A stretch of DNA of 49,392 nucleotides, taken from positions 1 to 49,392 of the forward strand of contig JAIDUH010000043.1 of the NCBI GenBank assembly GCA_029060285.1. Direction: 5' to 3'. Source of the DNA: Muribaculaceae bacterium (GTDB lineage: Bacteria; Bacteroidota; Bacteroidia; Bacteroidales; Muribaculaceae). The notes beneath the pieces were generated by a model. It saw only the letters and a list, made by a program, of their open reading frames with translations. It did no database searches and was not told where the DNA came from. The translations under genes were made by a program, and so were the position numbers. Within the stretch, counting starts at the first letter, position 1. Every line of letters begins with the position of its first letter. Shown here one piece after another: positions 8,548-16,470 of this stretch.

Positions 8548-9345
8548 TTATTTTGGGATGATGGTGAAAGTCAGGGAGCCGCGTGTGGAGGTGGCTCCTT
8601 TTTTTGCGCTCCAACGCGCTTGCATGGCAGCTTGCTCGCATTTCTTGCGGATCTCACGGGTTGCGGCACCGGAGGCTGTGGCTGTCAAGACCTTGCCTTC
8701 GGCATCTACGGTGATGGAGACTGTCACGGTGGTCTTATGAGCAAGCGATACGTCAGGGAGAGGGCATCCGAGGAATTGTCGGCCACTCATCTTGCCTGTG
8801 ACGCCAGAACCGGAGCCGTCGCTCCCACCGGTGGAGTCAAATTTACCTTGCACTGACCCGGGCTTACTACTGAATTTGCCAACCATTGAGGTGGCAACCT
8901 TCTCATCTTCCTTCTTCTTGTCGGGAGCAACCTTTTGCACCGGACTTTCAGCAGTCGATGTGATAAGCTTCTGCTCCGGGGAAGGAGCAGGATTTTCGTC
9001 AGAAACGACTGTATGTGTTTGCTCCTCGGGAGCCGGAGCCGGCTCCCCCTTTATTTCAGGAGCCGGTGTGTCCTGAAATCCTGCATCTGGCTCACCTATG
9101 CTTTTATTTTGCTCAAGCAAAAGCTCAGGATCAAGGAAAACCTCATCTTCCTCAAGCTGAGGATTTTCGGTAGAAGCAGCCATCCGCTCATCATAGTGCA
9201 ATGTAGCCACGAGCAGCCACACGAGCAAGAGACCCACCACAATGAGCGTGATGAGACCGGCAATGACGGAGTCTCTACGAGTCTGCGACTTCTGCCTCGG
9301 CACGGTAGAAGATGACTGAGACCGGGAATTCAAACTTGCTTCCAT
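8548..9345 (-). CDS. tonB: TonB-like energy transducer
   Basis: 265 residues from the ATG at 9345; a GTG three codons upstream (9354) would overlap the exbD stop codon. One membrane helix (residues about 28-50, AGLITLIVVGLLLVWLLVA) follows a short cytoplasmic N-terminus. A long Pro/Glu/Ala-rich periplasmic linker leads to a C-terminal beta-rich TonB-type domain (residues about 190-265, TVTVSITVDAEGKVLTATA). It transmits the proton-motive energy captured by ExbB-ExbD to outer-membrane TonB-dependent receptors. It is the last gene of a pdxJ-exbB-exbD-tonB series. The linker is rich in charged residues as well as PAP-like stretches. Confidence 0.85.
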   Translation of the reverse strand: MEASLNSRSQSSSTVPRQKSQTRRDSVIAGLITLIVVGLLLVWLLVATLHYDERMAASTENPQLEEDEVFLDPELLLEQNKSIGEPDAGFQDTPAPEIKGEPAPAPEEQTHTVVSDENPAPSPEQKLITSTAESPVQKVAPDKKKEDEKVATSMVGKFSSKPGSVQGKFDSTGGSDGSGSGVTGKMSGRQFLGCPLPDVSLAHKTTVTVSITVDAEGKVLTATASGAATREIRKKCEQAAMQARWSAKKGATSTRGSLTFTIIPK

Positions 9346-9350
9346 ATCTT

Positions 9351-9815
9351 TCACTTAGCAGATGCTTCCTGTGCGGCAGGATTTTCTTGCAGGGCCTTGG
9401 TAGCGAGCACCATTTTCATCTTACGCCGGGCAGCCATGTCGAGGATTTCCACGATTTTGCCATATTCCACCTTTTCATCTGCATACAGGGCAATGCCACG
9501 TGTAGAATCCTGCTGTTGAACAAGGGTCAGCGCAGAAATGAGTTCATCACGTGTGACGGCTCTCGGAGTAGAAGTGCCCGGCACAGAATCGGTGCGGTCC
9601 ATCACGATATAGAACTGGGAGAGGGAATCCACATAGACCTCCGTGAGAGGTTTCTGCGACGTCTGCTCAGAACTCTGCGGGAGATTTACGTCAATTGCCG
9701 CAGGAAAGATGAGCGTGGAAGTCACCATAAAGAATATGAGGAGCAGGAATATCACGTCAGTCATCGAAGACATAGAGAAAGTATCGAGACTGCTGAATGA
9801 GCGTTTTAGGGCCAT
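9351..9815 (-). CDS. exbD: ExbD/TolR-family biopolymer transport protein
   Basis: 154 residues. A single N-terminal membrane helix (residues about 20-40) carries the conserved Asp in MTDVIFLLLIFF, thought to conduct protons, and is followed by a periplasmic ExbD fold (YVDSLSQFYIVMD, GIALYADEKVEYGKIVEILD). It works with ExbB and TonB in the inner membrane. Its stop codon nearly abuts tonB, so translation may be coupled. Its 5' leader consists of a GTTGTCA heptamer array that starts 3 nt before the ATG, so any ribosome-binding context is repeat-derived. Confidence 0.92.
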   Translation of the reverse strand: MALKRSFSSLDTFSMSSMTDVIFLLLIFFMVTSTLIFPAAIDVNLPQSSEQTSQKPLTEVYVDSLSQFYIVMDRTDSVPGTSTPRAVTRDELISALTLVQQQDSTRGIALYADEKVEYGKIVEILDMAARRKMKMVLATKALQENPAAQEASAK

Positions 9816-9817
9816 TG

Positions 9818-9891
9818 AGTTGTCAGTTGTCAGTTATCAGTTGTCAGTTGTCAAGTTGTCAGTTGTCAGTTGTCAAGTTGTCAGTTGTCAG
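9818..9891. repeat. Heptamer array (GTTGTCA) in the exbD leader
   Basis: About ten GTTGTCA units, some with an extra A, occupy the exbB-exbD gap and end 3 nt from the exbD start codon. Confidence 0.88.
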
Positions 9892-9952
9892 GATGCGGCT
9901 GAAGCCGCAAACAGTAAAAAAGATCGCTGAAGAACCAGACCTGAAAAAGACG

Positions 9953-10579
9953 TCAGGCAGCGGGTTCGTTAAGGAGGTCCATGAACTCCATGGTCTTTGT
10001 CTCCAAGCCTGTCATAACACGGTTGACACGGCTTACGAGGAAGTTATAGGCAAAAAGCGCGACGATACCTACTACAAGGCCACCGACAGTAGTGACAAGT
10101 GCCTGATATATGCCGCTTGAGAGCACAATGATATTAGCACCGGTGCCAGCCATAGCGAGTGCATAAAAAGCTTCGATCATACCGGTGACAGTGCCGAGGA
10201 ATCCGAGCATAGGAGCACCTGCGGCAGTGGTAGACAACCAAGTGAAACCCTTGCCAAGCTTTGCCACTTCAATGTTTCCGGTATTTTCTATCGCCACAAG
10301 CACATCTTGCATAGGACGTCCGATACGCGTGACACCCTTTAGAATAAGCCGGGCGTATGGAGTGTCGGTCTTCTTACAGAGCTGCATGGCGCTTTCGAGG
10401 TCGCCTTCATGGACATAGTCGCGAATGCGATCCATGAAAGACTTGTCTTCTTTACTTGCACGAGAGATTGCAAAGCATCTTTCTATGAAGATATAGATGC
10501 TGACAATGAGCATCAAGGCGAGAGGGATCATGATGTAGCCGCCATCCATTACAAGCGACCAGAGGGTGAGGGTTTCCAT
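9953..10579 (-). CDS. exbB: MotA/TolQ/ExbB proton channel protein
   Basis: 208 residues from the ATG at 10579 (METLTLWSLVMDGG). The longer reading back to 10624 would encode 15 residues from a decamer repeat and was not chosen. Three membrane helices are visible: residues about 13-33, about 105-130 (LSTTAAGAPMLGFLGTVTGM, the ExbB/TolQ signature) and about 150-175. With ExbD it forms the proton channel that energises TonB. It lies 95 nt after pdxJ on the same strand. Confidence 0.93.
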   Translation of the reverse strand: METLTLWSLVMDGGYIMIPLALMLIVSIYIFIERCFAISRASKEDKSFMDRIRDYVHEGDLESAMQLCKKTDTPYARLILKGVTRIGRPMQDVLVAIENTGNIEVAKLGKGFTWLSTTAAGAPMLGFLGTVTGMIEAFYALAMAGTGANIIVLSSGIYQALVTTVGGLVVGIVALFAYNFLVSRVNRVMTGLETKTMEFMDLLNEPAA

Positions 10580-10611
10580 ACTTGGAGGTTTAGTTTTATA
10601 GATTATAATTT

Positions 10612-10651
10612 CATGATACATCATGGTCTATCATGTCGCATCATGATATAT
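10612..10651. repeat. Decamer repeat run, 4 units, between pdxJ and exbB
   Basis: Four units (CATGATACAT, CATGGTCTAT, CATGTCGCAT, CATGATATAT) of the same family as 2252-2391. Confidence 0.7.
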
Positions 10652-10674
10652 CGCGAATATTCAATATTTGATTA

Positions 10675-11391
10675 TTAATCGGATAGACAATCGAGATATG
10701 CCTTGACGGTGGCATCAATGCCGAGGTACAGGGCATCGCATATGAGGGCGTGGCCAATGCTGACTTCGTCGATCCAAGGGATCATCTCGTGGAAATAGCG
10801 AAGATTTTCGAGGCTCAGGTCATGACCGGCGTTGAGCCCTACTCCACATACCTTCGCCACGGTGGCGGCATCAACAAAGGGAGCTATCGCATGCTCACGA
10901 TTTTTGGAATAGTTGTCGGCATATGATTTGGTGTATAGCTCTACCCTATCGGCACCGGCAATCTTTGCCTCGAGTACCTGATTGGAATCAGGGTCGACAA
11001 ACAGCGACACGCGAATACCTCCTTCCTTGAATCTTTTGATGATAGCTGCAAGCATATCGGAATTCGCCATCACATCCCAGCCATGATTGGATGTGAGCTG
11101 ACCCGGGGCATCGGGCACGAGAGTGACCTGTGCGGGCTTTGTCTCCAAGACAAGACGGATAAAGTCTTCGGAAGGATAACCTTCGATATTGAGTTCAGTG
11201 GCAATGGCCGCCTTCAGCAAAGGGACATCCGCGCGACGAATGTGCCTCTCATCGGGACGAGGATGAACTGTGATGCCCTGAGCGCCCGCCTCTTCACAAG
11301 CCAATGCGAACTTGACAAGGTCAGGATTGTTCTCACCACGAGCATTGCGTATCGTGGCAACTTTATTGATATTGACACTTAATCTTGTCAT
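10675..11391 (-). CDS. pdxJ: Pyridoxine 5'-phosphate synthase
   Basis: 238 residues, the usual length. The N-terminus (TRLSVNINKVATIRNARG) and GITVHPRPDERHI are diagnostic for PdxJ, which condenses 1-deoxy-D-xylulose 5-phosphate with 3-amino-2-oxopropyl phosphate in vitamin B6 synthesis; the histidine and arginine residues of the HPRPDERHI motif contribute to the active site. The C-terminal GLNAGHDLSLENL and VSIGHALICDA blocks are also conserved. A minus-strand promoter at 11504-11534 would give a leader of about 100 nt. The gene heads the exbB-exbD-tonB series and faces the ACT-like and nadK genes. Confidence 0.96.
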   Translation of the reverse strand: MTRLSVNINKVATIRNARGENNPDLVKFALACEEAGAQGITVHPRPDERHIRRADVPLLKAAIATELNIEGYPSEDFIRLVLETKPAQVTLVPDAPGQLTSNHGWDVMANSDMLAAIIKRFKEGGIRVSLFVDPDSNQVLEAKIAGADRVELYTKSYADNYSKNREHAIAPFVDAATVAKVCGVGLNAGHDLSLENLRYFHEMIPWIDEVSIGHALICDALYLGIDATVKAYLDCLSD

Positions 11392-11503
11392 TTTTGCTTC
11401 TGTATTGTTATATTATATATAAAATAACGTTATAAATTACAAATATTACACTTGAAATGAGCCAAAATTCTGATTTCGGCACAATATTTGTAATACATAA
11501 GGC

Positions 11504-11534
11504 AAAGTTAATGAAAAACATTGAAAACACCAAA
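11504..11534 (-). promoter_or_regulatory. Promoter for pdxJ, overlapping the divergent gene's start
   Basis: On the minus strand, TTTG (11534-11531), 19 nt and TAACTTTG (11511-11504). The -7 element ends at the first base of the divergent ATG at 11511, so polymerase binding for pdxJ covers the start region of the ACT-like gene. Confidence 0.65.
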
Positions 11535-11867
11535 ACAAAAGTAACATTGACGACACAAGAGACACTCATACAACGCGATGACTGCAGCATGGTGACCCTA
11601 TTATGCTCACCTTCGGACTACAGTGCCAGCATCCTCACCCATGCGTGCGAGGATGCCGGAGCTCCTGTCGTAGACCTGCTGACGAAGCCTGCCGACGACA
11701 CGAGCATCAGTGTGACCCTCAGACTGCGTTGCGACGATCCCACTCCGGCTATTCATAATCTTGAACGATATGGATATGAAGTGGCGGAAGCGGAAGGCAA
11801 TAACTACACTGACTCTATGATCGCGGCAGAACGGCTACTCGAATTGCAAGTGATGCTCAACGTATAA
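11511..11867 (+). CDS. Stand-alone ACT-like domain protein
   Basis: 118 residues from the ATG at 11511 (MKNIENTK); a longer reading from 11457 is possible but runs through the divergent promoter region. The segment MVTLLCSPSDYSASILTHACEDAG to the end resembles, from memory, the C-terminal ACT-like portion of CBS-domain (AcuB-like) proteins encoded beside nadK in Bacteroides (compare PSDYS with PQDYS, and IHNLERYGYEV with IRSFERFNYTV). The CBS pair usually in front is absent. ACT domains bind small ligands, often amino acids; the ligand here is unknown. It is 13 nt upstream of nadK and probably co-transcribed with it. Confidence 0.65.
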   Translation: MKNIENTKTKVTLTTQETLIQRDDCSMVTLLCSPSDYSASILTHACEDAGAPVVDLLTKPADDTSISVTLRLRCDDPTPAIHNLERYGYEVAEAEGNNYTDSMIAAERLLELQVMLNV

Positions 11868-11880
11868 CATTTGAATCGCG

Positions 11881-12750
11881 ATGAGACGAACCACATTAGC
11901 GTTGTATGGAAAATCCCGCCAAGATCAGAATCTGACGGGGATAATGAATTTTATGGCCGAAGCCCGCATGCGGGGATTCGGCCTTTTGTGTCATGAAAAG
12001 TTTGCCGCTTACCTTTCGAGATTCGGAGAGAATCCTGATTTCATACCCCCGAAATTCTCAGGGATACCGGATGCTGACGTTGCAATAAGTTTTGGTGGAG
12101 ACGGCACATTCTTAAGGACAGCCCGCCGGCTGGAGTCAACGGGAATGCCGATAGCTGGCATCAATACCGGAAATTTAGGCTATCTTGCCCATTTCTCACT
12201 TGATGACATACCTCTTCTACTTGACGGCATTCGCGACAAATCACTGCAAATGCAACCCAGAAAACTCATCGAAGTATCCGGACATGGGATACCGGAAGGA
12301 TTCCTACGCTGTGCACTCAACGAGATAGCTGTGCTGAAAGATGATTCTGCATCCATGATCAACGTCAATGTGGAACTTGACGGCTTCTTTCTTGCGGACT
12401 ACAGGGCAGACGGACTCATAGTGTCTACAGCGACAGGAAGCACGGCATACAACCTGTCGGTAGGTGGACCGATATGCCAGCCGGAGCTGGATTGCATGGT
12501 GCTTGCTCCGGTGGCGCCACATTCCCTGACATTGCGCCCGATCGTAGTATCGGGAAACTCTGTGTTGAAGCTCAAGATGACTTCACGGACCGGATCATAC
12601 AGGCTCAGTGTGGATGGATACAGCCTGACGATGAAAGAAGGGAGCAGCCTTGAATTGAAGGCCGCCCCCTACGTGGTGAATTTATTATCGCCTCACGATG
12701 ACACGTTTGCGGCGTCACTGCGTGAGAAACTGCTTTGGGGTCGCAGTTAA
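11881..12750 (+). CDS. nadK: NAD kinase
   Basis: 289 residues. The GGDG motif at residues 72-75 (ISFGGDGTFLRTARR), ALNEIAVLKDD, and the glycine-rich TGSTAYNLSVGGPI are the conserved ATP/NAD-binding blocks of NAD kinases, which phosphorylate NAD to NADP in the cytoplasm. It lies immediately downstream of the ACT-like gene, and its stop codon is 3 nt from the stop codon of the convergent secreted protein at 12754; no terminator hairpin is visible between them, so transcripts may overlap. Confidence 0.97.
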   Translation: MRRTTLALYGKSRQDQNLTGIMNFMAEARMRGFGLLCHEKFAAYLSRFGENPDFIPPKFSGIPDADVAISFGGDGTFLRTARRLESTGMPIAGINTGNLGYLAHFSLDDIPLLLDGIRDKSLQMQPRKLIEVSGHGIPEGFLRCALNEIAVLKDDSASMINVNVELDGFFLADYRADGLIVSTATGSTAYNLSVGGPICQPELDCMVLAPVAPHSLTLRPIVVSGNSVLKLKMTSRTGSYRLSVDGYSLTMKEGSSLELKAAPYVVNLLSPHDDTFAASLREKLLWGRS

Positions 12751-12753
12751 CGA

Positions 12754-14625
12754 TTATTTTACTATAACCTTTGAAGTTTTGAGAGAGCCGTCGGATAGCT
12801 TGGCAACCTTTACAAATATACCATTCTGAGGTTGCGCCACACTCACTCCTGAAAGATTGAAGAACTCAGCAGAAACTTCTTCTGCATCTGAACCAACAGA
12901 CTTTACGCCAGAGGCATCAACGACTTTCACTTTGTTGGCATTGAGAATAGTGCCGTTAGGATTGATGATGAAGGCTGCTACATAGAGCTTATCCTTGTCT
13001 TGGATCACATCATTGGAAGCAATGTCGTAGGAAAATTCCGAAGCATATGGCTTATTGAATTCGATATCGGCGGGAACTGAGTCATCGACACCCTTCATAC
13101 CATTGACATCAACCACCACATCATTGAAAATCAGATCCGGAACTTTGGAGGGCCATTTAGTAAGGACTTCAAGTTCAGTACCTATGTAGTTTACGGCTGA
13201 ACCAGGAAAATAGTTAGATTGCCACCAACTTTCATCTTCTCCGGTAAGTCCGTTATTAATCAAAAGATAGCCAACTTTGTAGCCGGCGTTTTCCTTATTT
13301 TCAAAGAATGTAGCGGCTGAAGATACATTAATCTTGGTCTTCTCTTCATTTGCCCAAACAGCATCAACCGAAATGTCGGCAGGAACAACAGTCTCCATGG
13401 ATGCAATCACTTCTTTCTTCATACCGAATCCATCAGTGGTATTTCCATAATATGGGTCTTCAGTGCCGTTTCTATTCAAAGTAGAATTGGGGAAACCAGA
13501 GAAACTAACCGGGAATTCTGAAGTGACCTGCATAGGATCTCCATCATGATACGCAGCCAACACTACATTGTCACCATACAATTCATTTAACTGCTCAAGT
13601 GCAAAATATCCGCGAGTACACCAGCCACACCATGTCCCGGTGAATTCCTCGAGCATCGGACGATGCTTAGGTACAAAAGGAAGCACCTTCAGTGCGCAAG
13701 AAGCAGAAGACCCCGGATTTTCATTATCCATACCATTCACCTTATTGATTGCCAGATCAACCGTGAACTCACCAAGCTCAGACATTGCGGCTATCGGGAA
13801 GTCGACTGATGTGCTATTGACAAAGTTGGATGCAATCGGGCTATCAAACTCGAGTGTGCGGTCGAAACTCTTGCCATCCACAGTGTAAGTATAGCCAATA
13901 GATGTCACATCCTTAATGCCTGGAGTAGAGATAACTGCCTTGATGTTAAAATCCTTATCGAGCGGAGCATAGGTTGTGGGAACGCTTTTAATGCCTACGC
14001 TATATTCCGGGAACTCACCTTCGATGGTCACATAAATCATCGCTGAAGCACCAAGCTTATCGTTGTAAGACACCCACTTCAGGAAGTCTTTGGAAGCACG
14101 GATATAAAGAGAGTTCGGATTGTCGCAAGGAGAAAGGAGCAAAGGATATTGCTGCTTGTTGGAGAGGACTTGCCCCTTTTCTACTGCAGGCACAGTGAAG
14201 CTATAGCCCACGTATATGCCATCTTCAGTGATCACGTAAGGCTCAGACAGAGTCGCAGAAATCTGACCGAATGAGTCTTCGCTTCCTGGTAGAGAAATCT
14301 TTTCCGGAGTGACTTCTGCTGCACAAACATCAGGAACTGTCACCTTGACACCATCTATTTTCTCGAGTTTCAGTTCTTTGGAGAGCCACATGGAAGTCGA
14401 CTCAATACCCTCATATGCATTCAGGACTGCACGGATGGACGTAATTTTCTTACCTACCAAAGCCGGGTCTACGATACGGATAGCCGCATCGTAGATTTCA
14501 GATTTTCCCTTACCCCAGATAGCGTATTCATCGCCGGCGTAAGAAAATGTAATTGCACTTTCTGTTGCCATAGCCGAGATCATAGCTGAACCCAGAAGGC
14601 AAGAAGCAAAAAATTTCTTCAACAT
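12754..14625 (-). CDS. Omp28-like thioredoxin-fold T9SS-type protein (CGWC)
   Basis: 623 residues with a signal peptide (residues 1-20, ending AMA). An N-terminal beta-rich half of unknown fold (about 21-315) precedes a thioredoxin-like Omp28-type domain from about 322, with the redox motif EFTGTWCGWCTRGY (Cys333 and Cys336). The final 50 residues (FFNLSGVSVAQPQNGIFVK to KVIVK) fit a T9SS C-terminal sorting tail. It is probably exported across the outer membrane and may act as a thiol-disulfide or adhesin-like surface protein; redox activity is inferred from the CxxC only. Its leader is a heptamer array (14633-14688). It lies downstream of two other secreted genes on the same strand. Confidence 0.8.
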   Translation of the reverse strand: MLKKFFASCLLGSAMISAMATESAITFSYAGDEYAIWGKGKSEIYDAAIRIVDPALVGKKITSIRAVLNAYEGIESTSMWLSKELKLEKIDGVKVTVPDVCAAEVTPEKISLPGSEDSFGQISATLSEPYVITEDGIYVGYSFTVPAVEKGQVLSNKQQYPLLLSPCDNPNSLYIRASKDFLKWVSYNDKLGASAMIYVTIEGEFPEYSVGIKSVPTTYAPLDKDFNIKAVISTPGIKDVTSIGYTYTVDGKSFDRTLEFDSPIASNFVNSTSVDFPIAAMSELGEFTVDLAINKVNGMDNENPGSSASCALKVLPFVPKHRPMLEEFTGTWCGWCTRGYFALEQLNELYGDNVVLAAYHDGDPMQVTSEFPVSFSGFPNSTLNRNGTEDPYYGNTTDGFGMKKEVIASMETVVPADISVDAVWANEEKTKINVSSAATFFENKENAGYKVGYLLINNGLTGEDESWWQSNYFPGSAVNYIGTELEVLTKWPSKVPDLIFNDVVVDVNGMKGVDDSVPADIEFNKPYASEFSYDIASNDVIQDKDKLYVAAFIINPNGTILNANKVKVVDASGVKSVGSDAEEVSAEFFNLSGVSVAQPQNGIFVKVAKLSDGSLKTSKVIVK

Positions 14626-14632
14626 ATCTTAG

Positions 14633-14688
14633 TAACTATAAACTATTAACTATAAACTATTAACTACAAACTATTAACTACAAATTAT
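14633..14688. repeat. Heptamer array (CTATTAA/CTACAAA)
   Basis: About eight 7-bp units (AACTATT/AACTATA/AACTACA variants) fill almost the whole gap between the stop of the 14692-16371 gene and the start of the 12754-14625 gene. Confidence 0.8.
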
Positions 14689-14691
14689 CAA

Positions 14692-16371
14692 TCAATGGAC
14701 AACCTTCTTAAAGGAAGCAACCGAGCCGTCTTCATATACCACGCGCTTGATGACCATACCTGAAGCCGGATTTGACATTTCACGACCAGCAACATCATAG
14801 TACCTGACTTCCGCTACCTTCTTATCCCCATTGACACCGGCCACAGCTGATAGATCTTCAAGATTTAGAGTCACAATTTCGCTTCGTGTCTCTTCTCCTT
14901 CGTATTTATAGACAGACTGAACCCCAATAGAAGATATGCCTTCTGCAAAGAATGCTATTTGACGCATGGTACCACCATGATTTATAATATAGTCTGAATG
15001 GAAAGACCAAGGAATTTCCACCATATCCTCATTAAGTTTATAATCAGAAGCATCAAAAGTCCATTCTTCACCATCTATATAGATAATATAACCTAAATTT
15101 TCGGTGATAAGCACATCACCTTCAGTTGACAATCCGGGGATATTGAAATATAGGTCATACTCATCAAAATGTTCCATAAAGTCAATAAACACGAGATTAC
15201 ATGGATTTTGGGGAATTCCTGCAAATGAATCCTGATGATTAAGAACAAAGTCGGAGAACTCATCAAGTTCGTACAGCTCATCTTTCCCAAGATTCAGCAA
15301 TAATACGACGTCGGGATCTTTAGGATAGATTGTATTTTCTTCGAAGTCCCATACCAATTGATAAAGATAGTCATCCGGTAAGAATTCATAATACTCCTCA
15401 TCGTAATCTTCATCATAGAAGGATTTTGCAGCTTTTGTATAGACATGGAATCCCCGGCAAATTCCAATATACTGATTCGGCCTGATAGAAATAATTGCAT
15501 TAGAGTCTTCATATTCTACGGTTCCCTTAATCCAAGCATCAGGCATTTCCGTACTAAATCCCTGGAAATAAATCTCGTCAAATCCTTGAGCCCAACTTAC
15601 CGGCCAACCATAACCCTCTTCTTCACAATAATAGCTCCAGAAGTTCTTAGAAACCTCAATGTCACTTGGCACTTCAACAGCTTGCTCATTAAAGGGTGTC
15701 ATTGATAGGTCATAAACGCCATATCCAACCCATGAGTTATCATCAGTATAGGCATAACCAATAATCAGGTCTTCACTTAAACCATCAGCTGTTATTGATC
15801 CGTCTTCAGCAATGGTAAAAGAGACAGAGGTGGCATCAGTTACATTATACCAATTACCGTCTTCTTCGCTACTTTCTTCAGGGTCAAGTTCCAGAAGGCA
15901 AAGGTTGTATCCGTAGCTCTCATCATAAAAATCAAACCATTTGACAGTCTGAGGAAGACTCACTTCAATCTTATCTCCTTTCCTTACGCCTTTGATGTAA
16001 GTATCAGTAGCGCCATAAGGGATGATGTTATATAGATATACTTCATCATTGTCACTATATACGATATGTCCGGCTGAGGATTCATTGTAGTAATCTATCA
16101 AATACATCCAATACACAAAATAGCCGCTACCGGTGACGGTCATTTCCTGCTTTATGCCATCTGCGGAAGTAATGACATCTTCAGGATATCCAATTTTGGC
16201 AAGAGCCTTCTTGGGGGAAGGCTCAGAGCCTACGCGAAGGTTGCCAAATGGCCGGATCGTTGCACTTCTGTCAAAATTCTGAGGAAATGGATTAGATTGT
16301 TGTTTTGGGAGAACAGCCATTGAGCTAAATACGACAAAATTAGCACAAAGAGCAAGTAAAAATTTTCTCAT
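14692..16371 (-). CDS. Secreted T9SS-type protein of unknown family, paralogue of 16471-18054
   Basis: 559 residues with a signal peptide (hydrophobic residues about 3-18, ending SSMA). The mature protein is acidic and tyrosine-rich with no motif I recognise. It aligns end to end with its upstream neighbour: shared blocks include DGIKQEMTVTGSGY versus EGQRQKVSVTTSGL, VYLYNIIPYGATDTYIKGVRKGDK versus VYIYNIFADLPTKTYFKGVKEGDK, and the C-terminal RYYDVAGREMSNPASGM versus KYYDLTGREVANPAAGI. The C-terminus has the shape of a T9SS sorting tail. Function is unknown; a beta-rich surface protein is likely. The two genes are about 100 nt apart with a hairpin between them. Confidence 0.75.
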   Translation of the reverse strand: MRKFLLALCANFVVFSSMAVLPKQQSNPFPQNFDRSATIRPFGNLRVGSEPSPKKALAKIGYPEDVITSADGIKQEMTVTGSGYFVYWMYLIDYYNESSAGHIVYSDNDEVYLYNIIPYGATDTYIKGVRKGDKIEVSLPQTVKWFDFYDESYGYNLCLLELDPEESSEEDGNWYNVTDATSVSFTIAEDGSITADGLSEDLIIGYAYTDDNSWVGYGVYDLSMTPFNEQAVEVPSDIEVSKNFWSYYCEEEGYGWPVSWAQGFDEIYFQGFSTEMPDAWIKGTVEYEDSNAIISIRPNQYIGICRGFHVYTKAAKSFYDEDYDEEYYEFLPDDYLYQLVWDFEENTIYPKDPDVVLLLNLGKDELYELDEFSDFVLNHQDSFAGIPQNPCNLVFIDFMEHFDEYDLYFNIPGLSTEGDVLITENLGYIIYIDGEEWTFDASDYKLNEDMVEIPWSFHSDYIINHGGTMRQIAFFAEGISSIGVQSVYKYEGEETRSEIVTLNLEDLSAVAGVNGDKKVAEVRYYDVAGREMSNPASGMVIKRVVYEDGSVASFKKVVH

Positions 16372-16424
16372 AAAAACTACCCCTTAAGATTATTCACTAT
16401 AAAAACACAAAGAATCAATTTTTT

Positions 16425-16449
16425 AGACCCCAAGATGGACTTGGGGTCT
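16425..16449. other. Intergenic hairpin between the tandem paralogues
   Basis: A perfect 10-bp stem (AGACCCCAAG at 16425-16434 with CTTGGGGTCT at 16440-16449) with a 5-nt loop. In the direction of transcription (minus) it is followed by an A-run, not a U-run, so it is not a standard terminator; it may stabilise the upstream mRNA or reduce readthrough. Confidence 0.65.
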
Positions 16450-16470
16450 GATATTTAGATCTGGCAAAAA

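Noticed and set aside
10580..10624. Fifteen extra N-terminal residues of ExbB
   Set aside because: They would be partly encoded by decamer repeat DNA; the ATG at 10579 begins the family-like N-terminus.
16419..16449. Terminator between the two secreted paralogues
   Set aside because: The stem is perfect, but on the transcribed minus strand it is followed by A residues, not U; listed only as a hairpin.
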